A DNA stretch of 64,000 nucleotides from an uncultured Porphyromonadaceae bacterium (GTDB taxonomy: Bacteria; Bacteroidota; Bacteroidia; Bacteroidales; Muribaculaceae), in contig CAMWNP010000011.1 of NCBI GenBank assembly GCA_947175645.1, positions 1 through 64,000 on the forward strand, read 5' to 3'. The position numbers and the translations under genes were made by a program. Below, piece after piece: positions 34,595 to 42,836 of the stretch. Numbering within the stretch: the first letter of the stretch is position 1; every line of letters begins with the position of its first letter. The notes under the pieces were generated by a model. It worked only from the letters and a program-made list of their open reading frames with translations, did not search any database and had not been told where the DNA came from.

Positions 34595-35439
34595 GACAGT
34601 TTGAGTTCGAGACATGCCCAGTTGTTATCTTGGGTTACACCCACTTTATGGAAACCGAGGTTTTCTGCAACAGGCATAAGCACCTCCACATCCTGGGTGT
34701 AGAAGCCGCTCAGAAGCAGCGTCGCTCCAGGTTTTATTGCTGCTGCGTAGGCCGCGATATCGGCCATGATTATGTTGCGGTTGATATTGGCGAGGAAAAG
34801 ATCGGCCTTGGGCGTGGAGGGAAGCAGTGCTGCGTCGCCCAAAAGAACCTCTATTTCAGGATGCTTGTTTAACGCCACATTCTCAACCGCATTTACCTGT
34901 GCCATGGGATCTATTTCAATGGCGGTCACCGGAGTGGCGCCGCGCATGGCGGCGAGGATGGCGAGTATTCCTGTACCGGTACCCATGTCGGTTACTGCTT
35001 TTCCGGCAAGGTCTCGGTTAAGGAGTTGGCATATCATCAGTGATGTGGTGGAATGATGGCCTGTACCGAACGCCATCTTGGGGTCGATGACAATGTCATA
35101 TTCACACACCGGGAAGTCGTGATGGAACGAAGAGTGTATCACACATCTGTTATCCACAACAATAGGTTGGAAATAGTTCTTTTCCCATTCGCTGTTCCAG
35201 TCGCGCCCCTCAACCATTGTCTCTGTGAAAGAGAATGTCACTCCCGGCAGGGGAAAAAATGAGAGGACTTCGTTGAGGTTCTCGCTTGAGAAATCCTCAC
35301 TTTTAATATATGCTGTAACCCCCTCGCTGTCAGGTACAAATGATTCATAACCTATGCCGCATAACGCATCGGCAAGAATGTCAGTTACGGTTTCGTTGCA
35401 TGGAGTAGGGGTGATACGTACTTCGCGGTAGTCGTTCAT
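34591..35439 (-). CDS. prmA: Ribosomal protein L11 methyltransferase
   Basis: SAM-dependent trimethylation of ribosomal protein L11. The 282-residue protein has the SAM motif I VTDMGTGTGILAILAAM at about 154-170, the substrate-binding MAFGTGHHSTTSLMI just before it, and the post-motif LFLANINRNII corresponding to the usual N-P-P-type segment. It leads a seven-gene leftward run (prmA to queA) with short gaps or overlaps. Promoter at 35465-35472. Confidence 0.94.
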   Translation of the reverse strand: MNDYREVRITPTPCNETVTDILADALCGIGYESFVPDSEGVTAYIKSEDFSSENLNEVLSFFPLPGVTFSFTETMVEGRDWNSEWEKNYFQPIVVDNRCVIHSSFHHDFPVCEYDIVIDPKMAFGTGHHSTTSLMICQLLNRDLAGKAVTDMGTGTGILAILAAMRGATPVTAIEIDPMAQVNAVENVALNKHPEIEVLLGDAALLPSTPKADLFLANINRNIIMADIAAYAAAIKPGATLLLSGFYTQDVEVLMPVAENLGFHKVGVTQDNNWACLELKLS

Positions 35440-35464
35440 AATGGATTATTTTTCAAATATGGGT

Positions 35465-35472
35465 CAAAGTTA
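35465..35472 (-). promoter_or_regulatory. -7 element TAACTTTG for the prmA operon
   Basis: The plus strand reads CAAAGTTA, 25 nt upstream of the prmA ATG. It may drive all seven genes to queA; no other clear -7 element was found within that run. Confidence 0.68.
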
Positions 35473-35608
35473 CGAAAAAATGATGATATACGGAATATTC
35501 GGATGAGAAATGTGAACCAATCAATCGTGAGGTGTGTTCCTTTAATGAGGGATTTGAAACGTATGTTAAGTTCCCGGCTATTTCCTGATAATACAAAAAA
35601 TTATATAT

Positions 35609-36913
35609 ATGGTATTCTGTGACAACATCATTCCCACGCACACCATAGGAGCGTGGCTGCTGAATTTCATCGACAAATTGCTTGACATGGTCGGACTTAG
35701 AGGGCATGAAACTCTGGAATCGGCAATTTATCTGGTTATCATTACCTGCCTTGCCATTTTCGTGGGCTACTTATTACGGCAGATAATCCTGACAATAGTG
35801 AATAAACTGGCTTCACTGCGGAAAACGCAGTTCATGGAGGATATGCTTCGTGAGAATGTATTCACGAAATGCTCCCATATAATTCCACCGTTAGTGATGC
35901 TGGCATTGGTGCCCCTGGCTTTCGACAGCGATCCCAGAACCATAGGATTGATAGAACGTGGTGTTGTGGTATATTTGCTGATAACGCTGGCAATAGCCAT
36001 CAATGGCGTGATATCTTATATTTATGTCAGTTACAACAGGCGAAAAAACGCTGAAGGGCATCCTTTGAAAGGTCTTCTTATAACTGCCCACGGTATAGTC
36101 TGGGGTATAATCGCCATCATCTCGGTTTCAGTAATAATTGACAAATCACCGGCCACATTGCTTGCCGGACTCGGTGCGTTTGCCGCCGCCCTGATGTTGA
36201 TTTTCAAGGACAGTATACTGGGTTTTGTGGCAGGTATTCAGTTGTCGCAGAACGACATGTTGCGTGTCGGTGACTGGATTGTGGTTCAGGGTACGGATGC
36301 CAACGGAACGGTTGAGGATGTCAGTCTGACTGTAGTTAAAGTACGTAACTGGGATAATACCATAGTCATGGTTCCCCCTTATACACTTGTTTCAACTTCG
36401 TTCCAGAACTGGCGTGGCATGTCGGAGTCCGGACGCCGTCAGATAGTGCGTGACGTTTACCTCGACAACACCACAATAGGAGCCATCTCCGATGATGAAA
36501 TCTCACGTATCGTGGCAGCCTGTCCCATCATTAAGGACTATGTGGCCAAAATGCAGGAACTCCCTGCCGGAGAATCCGGTATGGTCTATAATTCAGGTGT
36601 TGCGGTTGTGAACGGTACTATAGCCACCAATCTCGGACTTTTCCGCGCTTATCTTTGCCAGTGGCTGCTGAATAATGACAAGATTGCACAGGACTCTCAG
36701 ATTCTCGTTCGTCTGCGTCCGGCAGAGGCTTGGGGTACTACTCTTCAGATCTACTGCTACACCAACACTACAGACTGGACAATCTATGAGGCCGTGCAGA
36801 GTGCCATCCTGGAACACGTTGCCGCCATGGCTCCCACATTCGGCCTGAAGATCTATGCCGCGCCTGACCATAATGCCTCGGTTCCGGCACCCGGTTCTGT
36901 CCCCGTAAAATAA
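35609..36913 (+). CDS. MscS-family mechanosensitive channel (YbdG-like)
   Basis: 434 residues. About five hydrophobic helices precede the MscS pore region (about 180-205, LLAGLGAFAAALMLIFKDS) and the beta domain (RVGDWIVVQGTDANGTVEDV then NTIVMVPPYTLVS). This length and the extended C-terminal domain fit YbdG-type channels, which open under membrane tension to release osmolytes. It is monocistronic; element R4 starts 27 nt after the stop. No TAnnTTTG was seen close upstream. Confidence 0.92.
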   Translation: MVFCDNIIPTHTIGAWLLNFIDKLLDMVGLRGHETLESAIYLVIITCLAIFVGYLLRQIILTIVNKLASLRKTQFMEDMLRENVFTKCSHIIPPLVMLALVPLAFDSDPRTIGLIERGVVVYLLITLAIAINGVISYIYVSYNRRKNAEGHPLKGLLITAHGIVWGIIAIISVSVIIDKSPATLLAGLGAFAAALMLIFKDSILGFVAGIQLSQNDMLRVGDWIVVQGTDANGTVEDVSLTVVKVRNWDNTIVMVPPYTLVSTSFQNWRGMSESGRRQIVRDVYLDNTTIGAISDDEISRIVAACPIIKDYVAKMQELPAGESGMVYNSGVAVVNGTIATNLGLFRAYLCQWLLNNDKIAQDSQILVRLRPAEAWGTTLQIYCYTNTTDWTIYEAVQSAILEHVAAMAPTFGLKIYAAPDHNASVPAPGSVPVK

Positions 36914-36940
36914 ATATCTGTTCAATCCTTCATAACTGAA

Positions 36941-37102
36941 GAGGGTGTGTCGAAACAAAAATTTTGGCACACCCTCTTAAGGTTTGTCAGAATATGCCGG
37001 ATGCAAGGCGCTGAGTATGAGGCTGATGGGAGCATACCTAAGTATTTGACCGAAGCCGAATTCCGAAAACAACGACACAGATGGTCTATTATGACACACC
37101 GC
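36941..37102 (+). repeat. R4, most diverged copy of the roughly 165-bp element
   Basis: Same plan as R1-R3: hairpin 36941-36976 (GAGGGTGTG with CACACCCTC), body, and an ATGACACACC end. The body differs at many positions but has no indel in the open frame (MQGAEYEADGSIPKYLTEAE). It sits directly behind the MscS gene. Confidence 0.8.
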
Positions 37103-37245
37103 CTTCTGCTATATTTGAACTGAATGAGATTATTTCATCATCCATGGAAAATGGGAGCGTATTAAGTGTCCTTTATTCCGCCGGGATCAAATGATTCAAT
37201 TTGAATTAAGTTTTTCCAAGGTTCATTGCTATTACATCTCTATAG
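37103..37245. other. AT-rich spacer with no recognisable gene
   Basis: Between R4 and the relic tail at 37246 I see no frame worth calling, no promoter match and no hairpin. It may be decayed remains of the paralogue whose tail survives next to it. Confidence 0.4.
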
Positions 37246-37323
37246 TCAGGGATTGAGGAGGTCAGGATTAAAGAAGTCGGCTATGTCCTGAGTCATTTCG
37301 AGATAGTGGCGGGTAGGGGAGTC
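37246..37323 (-). pseudogene. Relic of the C-terminus of a TPR gene
   Basis: Read leftward it encodes DSPTRHYLEMTQDIADFF then NPDLLNP and a stop, matching the tail of the intact TPR gene at 38254-38532 (SPARHLLEMAHNVADFF then NPDLLNP). About 60 of 78 bases agree, with the last 30 identical. There is no start or upstream part. The GNAT/antitoxin-like pair lies between the relic and the intact gene, in the same orientation. Confidence 0.8.
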
Positions 37324-37348
37324 AAGAAACCTTCATCAGATGTTTTTA

Positions 37349-37954
37349 TCATTTGAGTTTCAAATCGAAGAACATAAAGCGTGTTTCCAACGGTTCCTCC
37401 GGACTCAATTCCAAAAAAGAACGTTCTTCCTGTTCTGATTTATACAAAAGATTGAAACCATTCTTTTTATAAAAATGCATGGTCTTTTCGTTGTTGTAGG
37501 CGTCAACGACAATAAAACGACATCCGGTTTTATTGTTGAATGATCGAAACCAACCTTTGAGAAAGTCGAGAATCTGACTGCCAATAATAAGTCCTTTACC
37601 TCGATATTCCGAAGAAACGCCCAAACGTCCGATAAGGACGGCGGGATAATTCATTCCACGTTTGGCATTTGTGATGCTGCGTTGCAGGCGATTTCGTGCT
37701 GAATTGGCCATAAACTGTGCTTTGACGCTATCATTAGCCAAAGTAACCAGCCCTAATATCTTTGATGGGTCCGCTGTGTTAATCCAGGCATATGTTTTTC
37801 CAAGCAATTCGGTTTCATAGAGGAAAGCATCGTTAGAAAAAAACTCATCGAGGTCGGTGTCCTCGCATGAAAAAGGCGCACAATAAGTTGCGACCTCAGC
37901 AGTATAGGGTCGCATCACAGCATCTCGTTCAAGTATAAAACTATCCTGGTTCAT
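37349..37954 (-). CDS. GNAT acetyltransferase, possible toxin of a TacT-like pair
   Basis: 201 residues with a GNAT fold. The N-terminal part (YCAPFSCEDTDLDEFFSNDA) has the pattern of TacT/AtaT-type toxins that acetylate aminoacyl-tRNA, and the acetyl-CoA loop is YRGKGLIIGSQILDFLKG (about 117-134), followed by FIVVDAYNNEKTMHFYKKNGF. It overlaps the 61-aa upstream gene by 4 nt, as toxin genes do with antitoxin genes. Toxin activity is an inference; it could be an ordinary N-acetyltransferase. The pair lies between a relic and an intact copy of the same gene tail. Confidence 0.82.
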   Translation of the reverse strand: MNQDSFILERDAVMRPYTAEVATYCAPFSCEDTDLDEFFSNDAFLYETELLGKTYAWINTADPSKILGLVTLANDSVKAQFMANSARNRLQRSITNAKRGMNYPAVLIGRLGVSSEYRGKGLIIGSQILDFLKGWFRSFNNKTGCRFIVVDAYNNEKTMHFYKKNGFNLLYKSEQEERSFLELSPEEPLETRFMFFDLKLK

Positions 37955-38136
37955 TTTGCCTTGTCCTTGGGAGGGAAAATGAACTCGCGTGATTTTCTTA
38001 AAAATTCAGTTATCTGCGCTTCTCGTTCAGGCGACAGGCAAGGCGTAGGCAGTTTGCCATTGCGCTCGGCTTCCTCAACGAAAACTCTTGCAGATTCACC
38101 TGTCAGTACAGGCGATGAGTTGATTGTCATTGCCAT
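37951..38136 (-). CDS. Small protein upstream of the GNAT gene, antitoxin candidate
   Basis: 61 residues (MAMTINSSPVLTGESARVFV at the start, EREAQITEFLRKSREF near the end), with a possible internal start at Met3. It is helical and charged with a Lys-rich tail, and has no ribbon-helix-helix typical of TacA/DUF1778 antitoxins, so if it is an antitoxin it is of another kind. The stop overlaps the GNAT start by 4 nt and the pair shares the TAACTTTG promoter at 38157-38164. Confidence 0.75.
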   Translation of the reverse strand: MAMTINSSPVLTGESARVFVEEAERNGKLPTPCLSPEREAQITEFLRKSREFIFPPKDKAK

Positions 38137-38156
38137 ATCAGATTCTGTTTAGATTG

Positions 38157-38164
38157 CAAAGTTA
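38157..38164 (-). promoter_or_regulatory. -7 element TAACTTTG for the GNAT module
   Basis: The plus strand reads CAAAGTTA, 20 nt from the first ATG of the 61-aa gene. Confidence 0.68.
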
Positions 38165-38253
38165 CAATATAATAATGGATTACACAATAACCTGACTGTT
38201 AAAGGCTCCCAAAATCCAAAATTCCTGTATTGGGGCAATGGTTCTTTATGAGA

Positions 38254-38532
38254 TCAGGGATTGAGGAGGTCAGGATTAAAGAAATCCGCAACATTATGAG
38301 CCATCTCAAGGAGATGGCGGGCGGGCGACTCCGGGTTCAGATGAACAGCGGTGGAGTAGTCCGAAGTTGCTTTATATCGCTCACCTATACGCCAGAAGAG
38401 TTTACCCCGGATCAGATAGAGTCGGTCATTATCGGGTGTTGCAGATATTGCATCAGATAGTTGGTTGATGGCCCCTTGGAAGTCACCGCTTGCAACAAGA
38501 GCGTCAATGCTTTTCAGAAAAGTTTCGTTCAT
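38254..38532 (-). CDS. Small TPR protein
   Basis: 92 residues from the ATG at 38532. Two to three TPR-like helix pairs (MNETFLKSIDALVASGDFQG, LYLIRGKLFWRIGERYKATS, DYSTAVHLNPESPARHLLEM) end in ADFFNPDLLNP, a tail I recognise from a common short Bacteroidetes TPR family (the NPDLLNP or NKDMYNP type ending). Longer starts are rejected because the -7 element TAAATTTG (38538-38545) lies only 5 nt from this ATG, predicting a leaderless mRNA. A diverged copy of its tail is found at 37246-37323. Confidence 0.82.
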   Translation of the reverse strand: MNETFLKSIDALVASGDFQGAINQLSDAISATPDNDRLYLIRGKLFWRIGERYKATSDYSTAVHLNPESPARHLLEMAHNVADFFNPDLLNP

Positions 38533-38537
38533 GTGGA

Positions 38538-38545
38538 CAAATTTA
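38538..38545 (-). promoter_or_regulatory. -7 element TAAATTTG for the TPR gene
   Basis: The plus strand reads CAAATTTA; five nucleotides separate it from the ATG. It is 13 bp from the opposing -7 element at 38559-38566, so the two divergent promoters must overlap in their -33 regions. Confidence 0.6.
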
Positions 38546-38558
38546 CAGAAAATTTCGT

Positions 38559-38566
38559 TAACTTTG
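38559..38566 (+). promoter_or_regulatory. -7 element TAACTTTG for the phosphatase gene
   Basis: It lies 17 nt before the ATG at 38584 and overlaps the upstream region of the leftward TPR promoter. Confidence 0.68.
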
Positions 38567-38583
38567 GAGAAAATCTCAAGAAT

Positions 38584-39855
38584 ATGACACGTTTCCTGAC
38601 CATACTGACCCTGGCGTTTGTCAGCGTATCGCTGATGTGGGGCGCAGATCCCACCGCAACCCGTTATTCCGATGTTCAATGTGAAGGCTCACTCACGCCG
38701 TATCCCATCCCTGAAACTCTGATAGAGTACCCCGACACTCTGACACCTGTTTACATGAATCATGTGGGGCGTCACGGAGCGCGATACCCGGCTTCCGCGG
38801 CTCACACCGTTGCTTTGAAGAAGATGTTGATGAAGGCTGACTCCCTCGGAACCATAACAAAGCAGGGACGGGCGTTGATGGCTATTGTTGATCAGGTGAT
38901 GGAGCGCAGTCATAATCAGTGGGGCGCCCTTGACTCGCTGGGAATAGCAGAACAAAGAGGAATTGCATCACGTATGCTTCAGAACTTCCCCATGTTGTTC
39001 ATGAACGGACGTGTCAACGCCATCTCATCCTATTCGCCGCGTTGCATGATGAGCATGTTCAGTTTCGTACATCAGTTGGATCGCCTGAACAATAAGGTGG
39101 AGATTTTCACATCCACCGGTCGTCAGAATTCGGATTTGATGCGCCCGTTTGATGTAGATCAGGATTATATTGATTTCCGTTCAAGCGGACGTTGGGAGGT
39201 GCCGTACTACAATTTCATGGAACACACGGTTCCTCTGACAGCCCTCAAACGTGTCCTTGGCAATGAATTTCCGCTTCCTGAGAGCAAGCGTGAGGCCAAG
39301 GAGATGGCGCTGATAGAATATTATGTCATTGCCGGACTCTCAGCCATGATGATGGATGTTGATGCAGGCGTTTTTTTTACAACCGAGGAGTATAATGCCT
39401 TGTGGTCAACATTCAATCTGCGTCAGTATCTGCAACGTACGGCAAGTACTGTCTCAACTGTTCCCGCCGATATAGCCTCACCGCTGATTCTTAATCTGGT
39501 TTCTACCACGGATGATTTTATAGCCGGTAAGAACAAGTTCACGGTTGACCTCCGTTTCGGTCATGCTGAAACTCTGATGCCTCTTGTTTCTCTGATGCAT
39601 CTGCCGGGATGTTACTATATGACCAACTATTTTGACACGGTGGCACTGCACTGGTGTGATTTCAATGTAGTTCCAATGGCTGCAAACCTGCAGATGATTT
39701 TGTTCAAGAGCGCCACAGATAAATATTATGTCGGTTGCTACCTCAACGAGCAGCCCATAACACTCATCCCTAATAATTCGGCTCAATTCGTGCCATGGAG
39801 CGATGCACGCGACTATCTGCTCAGATGTGTTCCGATGTATTATCAGAATTTTTAA
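38584..39855 (+). CDS. Histidine acid phosphatase, MINPP-like
   Basis: 423 residues from the ATG at 38584, with a signal peptide (MTRFLTILTLAFVSVSLMWG). Branch 2 histidine phosphatase: the RHGARYP motif holds the nucleophile His64 (NHVGRHGARYPAS), and HAE at about 327-329 (LRFGHAETLMPL) provides the proton donor Glu329. HAE rather than HD marks the multiple inositol-polyphosphate phosphatase group, so phytate-type substrates are likely, in the periplasm or outer-membrane vesicles. The size matches the Bacteroides MINPP. A solo R-type hairpin follows 11 nt after the stop. Confidence 0.92.
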   Translation: MTRFLTILTLAFVSVSLMWGADPTATRYSDVQCEGSLTPYPIPETLIEYPDTLTPVYMNHVGRHGARYPASAAHTVALKKMLMKADSLGTITKQGRALMAIVDQVMERSHNQWGALDSLGIAEQRGIASRMLQNFPMLFMNGRVNAISSYSPRCMMSMFSFVHQLDRLNNKVEIFTSTGRQNSDLMRPFDVDQDYIDFRSSGRWEVPYYNFMEHTVPLTALKRVLGNEFPLPESKREAKEMALIEYYVIAGLSAMMMDVDAGVFFTTEEYNALWSTFNLRQYLQRTASTVSTVPADIASPLILNLVSTTDDFIAGKNKFTVDLRFGHAETLMPLVSLMHLPGCYYMTNYFDTVALHWCDFNVVPMAANLQMILFKSATDKYYVGCYLNEQPITLIPNNSAQFVPWSDARDYLLRCVPMYYQNF

Positions 39856-39866
39856 ATAAGAATGAT

Positions 39867-39897
39867 GGTGTGTCAAAATTTTTCATTTCGACACACC
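39867..39897. terminator. Solo R-type hairpin between convergent genes
   Basis: GGTGTGTC pairs with GACACACC (with AAAT/ATTT continuing inside), followed by CTCTTCTTTT. It lies between the phosphatase (plus) and uvrA (minus), both ending here. Confidence 0.75.
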
Positions 39898-39924
39898 CTC
39901 TTCTTTTCGTGGTTATTCAGTTTA

Positions 39925-42711
39925 TCACTTAAGTGATATAAACCTGCCGGTGTAACTTTCCGGGTTGTTTACAATATCTTCGGGGGTACCGGTAGCAACA
40001 ATATATCCACCACGGTCACCACCTTCCGGTCCCATGTCAATGATGTGATCGGCCGTTTTCATAACCTCCGGATTATGTTCAATGATAAGAACGGTGTGAC
40101 CGGCTGCAATCAGACGGTTGAATGAGTCAAGTAACTGGTTTATGTCATGGATATGCAAGCCGGTGGTGGGCTCATCGAAGATGAATAGGGTAGGTCGTGA
40201 ATTTTCCTGCGAGAGGAAGTAAGCCAGTTTGACGCGCTGGTTCTCACCGCCGGATAAAGTTGAGGAACTCTGTCCGAGTTTGATGTAACCCAGTCCGACA
40301 TCATGCAACGGTTTAAGACGCTTTACAATGCGCTGTTCAATGGCTCCATCGCTTTCGCCGAAGAAGTCTATCGCCTCGCTCACAGTCATGTCAAGCACAT
40401 CGCTGATATTCTTCCCATGATATTCCACTTCCAGCAGATCGCGTTTAAAACGTTTCCCTCCGCAGGCCTCGCATGGTATGGTTATGTCAGCCATGAACTG
40501 CATCTCTACGGTTATTGAACCTTCACCCTTACATTCCTCGCAACGTCCCCCCTCGGTGTTGAATGAAAAGAATGCCGGAGTGTAGCCCATCTGCCTGGCA
40601 GACTGCTGCGATGCATATAGTGCGCGTATTTCATCGTATGCCTTCAGATATGTCGCAGGGTTGCTGCGTGAGGATTTTCCAATCGGATTCTGATCTACAA
40701 ACTCCACGGAATTGATTCGGTTGAGGTCGCCTGACATGCTTTTGAAGGCTCCCGGAGCATCTGTGGCGCACTCGAAGTGGCGCAACAAGGCACGGTAGAG
40801 AATATCACGTACAAGAGTGGATTTCCCGGAACCGCTTACGCCTGTGACTACGGTCATCACACCGAGTGGAAATTTCACATCAACATCTTTCAGATTGTTC
40901 TGACGGGCACCCTTGATTTCGATATAATCTTTCCATTTACGTCGGCTTGACGGCACAGGTATTTTCATCTCGCCCGTGAGATACCTGGCAGTAAAACTTT
41001 TATCAACGGCATCTGACAGTCGGTTAACCGGGCCCTGATAAACAATCTCTCCTCCATTACTTCCCGCCAATGGGCCTACATCAATGATATAGTCAGCGGA
41101 ACGCATTATCTCTTCATCGTGTTCTACAACAACCACAGTATTGCCCAACTGCCGGAGTTTTCGTAACACATCAATAAGGCGGAGGGTGTCTCGCGGGTGC
41201 AGACCAATGCTCGGCTCATCCAGAATATATATGGAACCCACAAGACTGCTTCCGAGCGATGTGGCGAGATTGATACGCTGGCTTTCACCACCAGAAAGTG
41301 TGGAACTGAGCCGGTCAAGTGTCAGATATCCTAAACCTACGTCAGCCAGGAACTGTAGACGGTTGCGGATTTCAGTGAGAATACGCTTGCCTATCTGCTG
41401 TTCACGTTCGGTGAGAGTGAGTTCATTGAACCATTTGAGCAGGTCGGTAACCGGCATCCTGACGAGGTCTGCTATGGTTTTTCCGTTTACTTTAACGTAC
41501 AGCGCTTCCTTCCGCAGACGGTTCCCGTGACATTCCGGACAGAGGGTTCGACCACGGTAGCGGGCCTGTAACACCCTGTACTGTACCTTATAAAGATTTT
41601 CCTCCACCATCTTGAAGAACCCGTTTATGCCGGGAAACCCGCCTGCGCCGTTCCATAGCATATCTTTCTCTTGGGCGGTCAGGTCGCAATAGGGTTTGTG
41701 AATAGGAAACTTTATCATTCCTGACAACATTATCAGTTGGTTCTTCCATTCACCCATCTTCTCTCCGCGCCAGCATGCCACCGCATCCTCATAGACACTC
41801 AGAGCCGGGTTAGGTACCACCAGGCGTTCGTCAATGCCGAGAGTGTTGCCGAATCCCTCACAGCGGGGACATGCTCCGAACGGATTGTTGAAGTTGAACA
41901 GCAAATCGGAAGGTTCCATGAATGTTATTCCGTCAGCCTCGAATTTGCGTGAGAAATCATGTCGTTCAACATTTCCCCCGTCATTGTAGACAATCAGTGA
42001 AAGGGCATCAGCACCCTCATAGAAAGCAGTTTCAACCGACTCACGCAGACGACTTACCTCATCCTTGTCGGTCTGTACCGACAGGCGGTCAATGAGCAGT
42101 GAATAATCTCCATGCTTCAACCCTTTTTTTGACATCATATCCTCAATGGTCAGAAACTCACCATTTTTGTCAACCACACGTGAATAGCCTGCTTTCAGAT
42201 ATACGTCGAGTTGGGTGGCGAAGTCGCGTCCCTGGGGCAGACTGATTGGGGAGGTGATGGCAACGCGTGTGCCAACAGGATATGACAGGGCTTTCGCCAC
42301 CACATCCTCGATATCATGTTTTTTGACCTCCTGTCCGCTTACGGGTGATATAGTCTTGCCCAGACGCGCCATGAACAGACGCAGGTAGTCATATATTTCA
42401 GTGGAGGTGCCCACTGTGCTTCGCGGATTTCTGGTGTTAACCTTCTGTTCGATGGCGATGGCAGGTGGCAGACCCTTGATGTAGTCTACTTCCGGTTTAG
42501 CCATTTTCCCGAGAAACTGGCGCGCATAGGCCGAAAGGCTTTCCACGTATCTGCGCTGTCCCTCGGCATATATGGTGTCGAATGCCAGTGATGATTTTCC
42601 CGACCCTGACAAACCTGTGATTACTATAAATTTGTTACGGGGCAACTCTACATCCACATTCTTGAGATTGTTGACGCGTGCCCCTTTTATGCTGATATAA
42701 TCTTTTTTCAT
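39925..42711 (-). CDS. uvrA: Excinuclease ABC subunit A
   Basis: DNA damage recognition ATPase of nucleotide excision repair. The 928 residues have two ABC modules: Walker [14 protein letters not shown] near 34-46 and [11 protein letters not shown] in the second half; ABC signatures [13 protein letters not shown] and [13 protein letters not shown]; and zinc-finger CxxC pairs ([32 protein letters not shown]). Complete and of normal length. The -7 element TATCTTTG (42718-42725) leaves only 6 nt before the ATG, so the transcript is probably leaderless. Confidence 0.98.
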   Translation of the reverse strand: MKKDYISIKGARVNNLKNVDVELPRNKFIVITGLSGSGKSSLAFDTIYAEGQRRYVESLSAYARQFLGKMAKPEVDYIKGLPPAIAIEQKVNTRNPRSTVGTSTEIYDYLRLFMARLGKTISPVSGQEVKKHDIEDVVAKALSYPVGTRVAITSPISLPQGRDFATQLDVYLKAGYSRVVDKNGEFLTIEDMMSKKGLKHGDYSLLIDRLSVQTDKDEVSRLRESVETAFYEGADALSLIVYNDGGNVERHDFSRKFEADGITFMEPSDLLFNFNNPFGACPRCEGFGNTLGIDERLVVPNPALSVYEDAVACWRGEKMGEWKNQLIMLSGMIKFPIHKPYCDLTAQEKDMLWNGAGGFPGINGFFKMVEENLYKVQYRVLQARYRGRTLCPECHGNRLRKEALYVKVNGKTIADLVRMPVTDLLKWFNELTLTEREQQIGKRILTEIRNRLQFLADVGLGYLTLDRLSSTLSGGESQRINLATSLGSSLVGSIYILDEPSIGLHPRDTLRLIDVLRKLRQLGNTVVVVEHDEEIMRSADYIIDVGPLAGSNGGEIVYQGPVNRLSDAVDKSFTARYLTGEMKIPVPSSRRKWKDYIEIKGARQNNLKDVDVKFPLGVMTVVTGVSGSGKSTLVRDILYRALLRHFECATDAPGAFKSMSGDLNRINSVEFVDQNPIGKSSRSNPATYLKAYDEIRALYASQQSARQMGYTPAFFSFNTEGGRCEECKGEGSITVEMQFMADITIPCEACGGKRFKRDLLEVEYHGKNISDVLDMTVSEAIDFFGESDGAIEQRIVKRLKPLHDVGLGYIKLGQSSSTLSGGENQRVKLAYFLSQENSRPTLFIFDEPTTGLHIHDINQLLDSFNRLIAAGHTVLIIEHNPEVMKTADHIIDMGPEGGDRGGYIVATGTPEDIVNNPESYTGRFISLK

Positions 42712-42717
42712 AACTTA

Positions 42718-42725
42718 CAAAGATA
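42718..42725 (-). promoter_or_regulatory. -7 element TATCTTTG for uvrA
   Basis: The plus strand reads CAAAGATA. Six nucleotides lie between this element and the ATG. Confidence 0.65.
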
Positions 42726-42749
42726 CGAAAAATATAGCGTAAATCCTAT

Positions 42750-42781
42750 ACCCGGTTCCACAATATTTGTTAATACTGAGG
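42750..42781 (-). repeat. 32-bp dispersed repeat, copy B
   Basis: On the minus strand this is 31/32 identical to copy A at 119-150. It is intergenic, 24 bp upstream of the uvrA -7 element and between mltG and uvrA. Confidence 0.78.
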
Positions 42782-42836
42782 CGGTCAAGCGTTATGCAGA
42801 TGTTCTCTGCTGGTTTAATTTTTTTTGGAATAGAAT

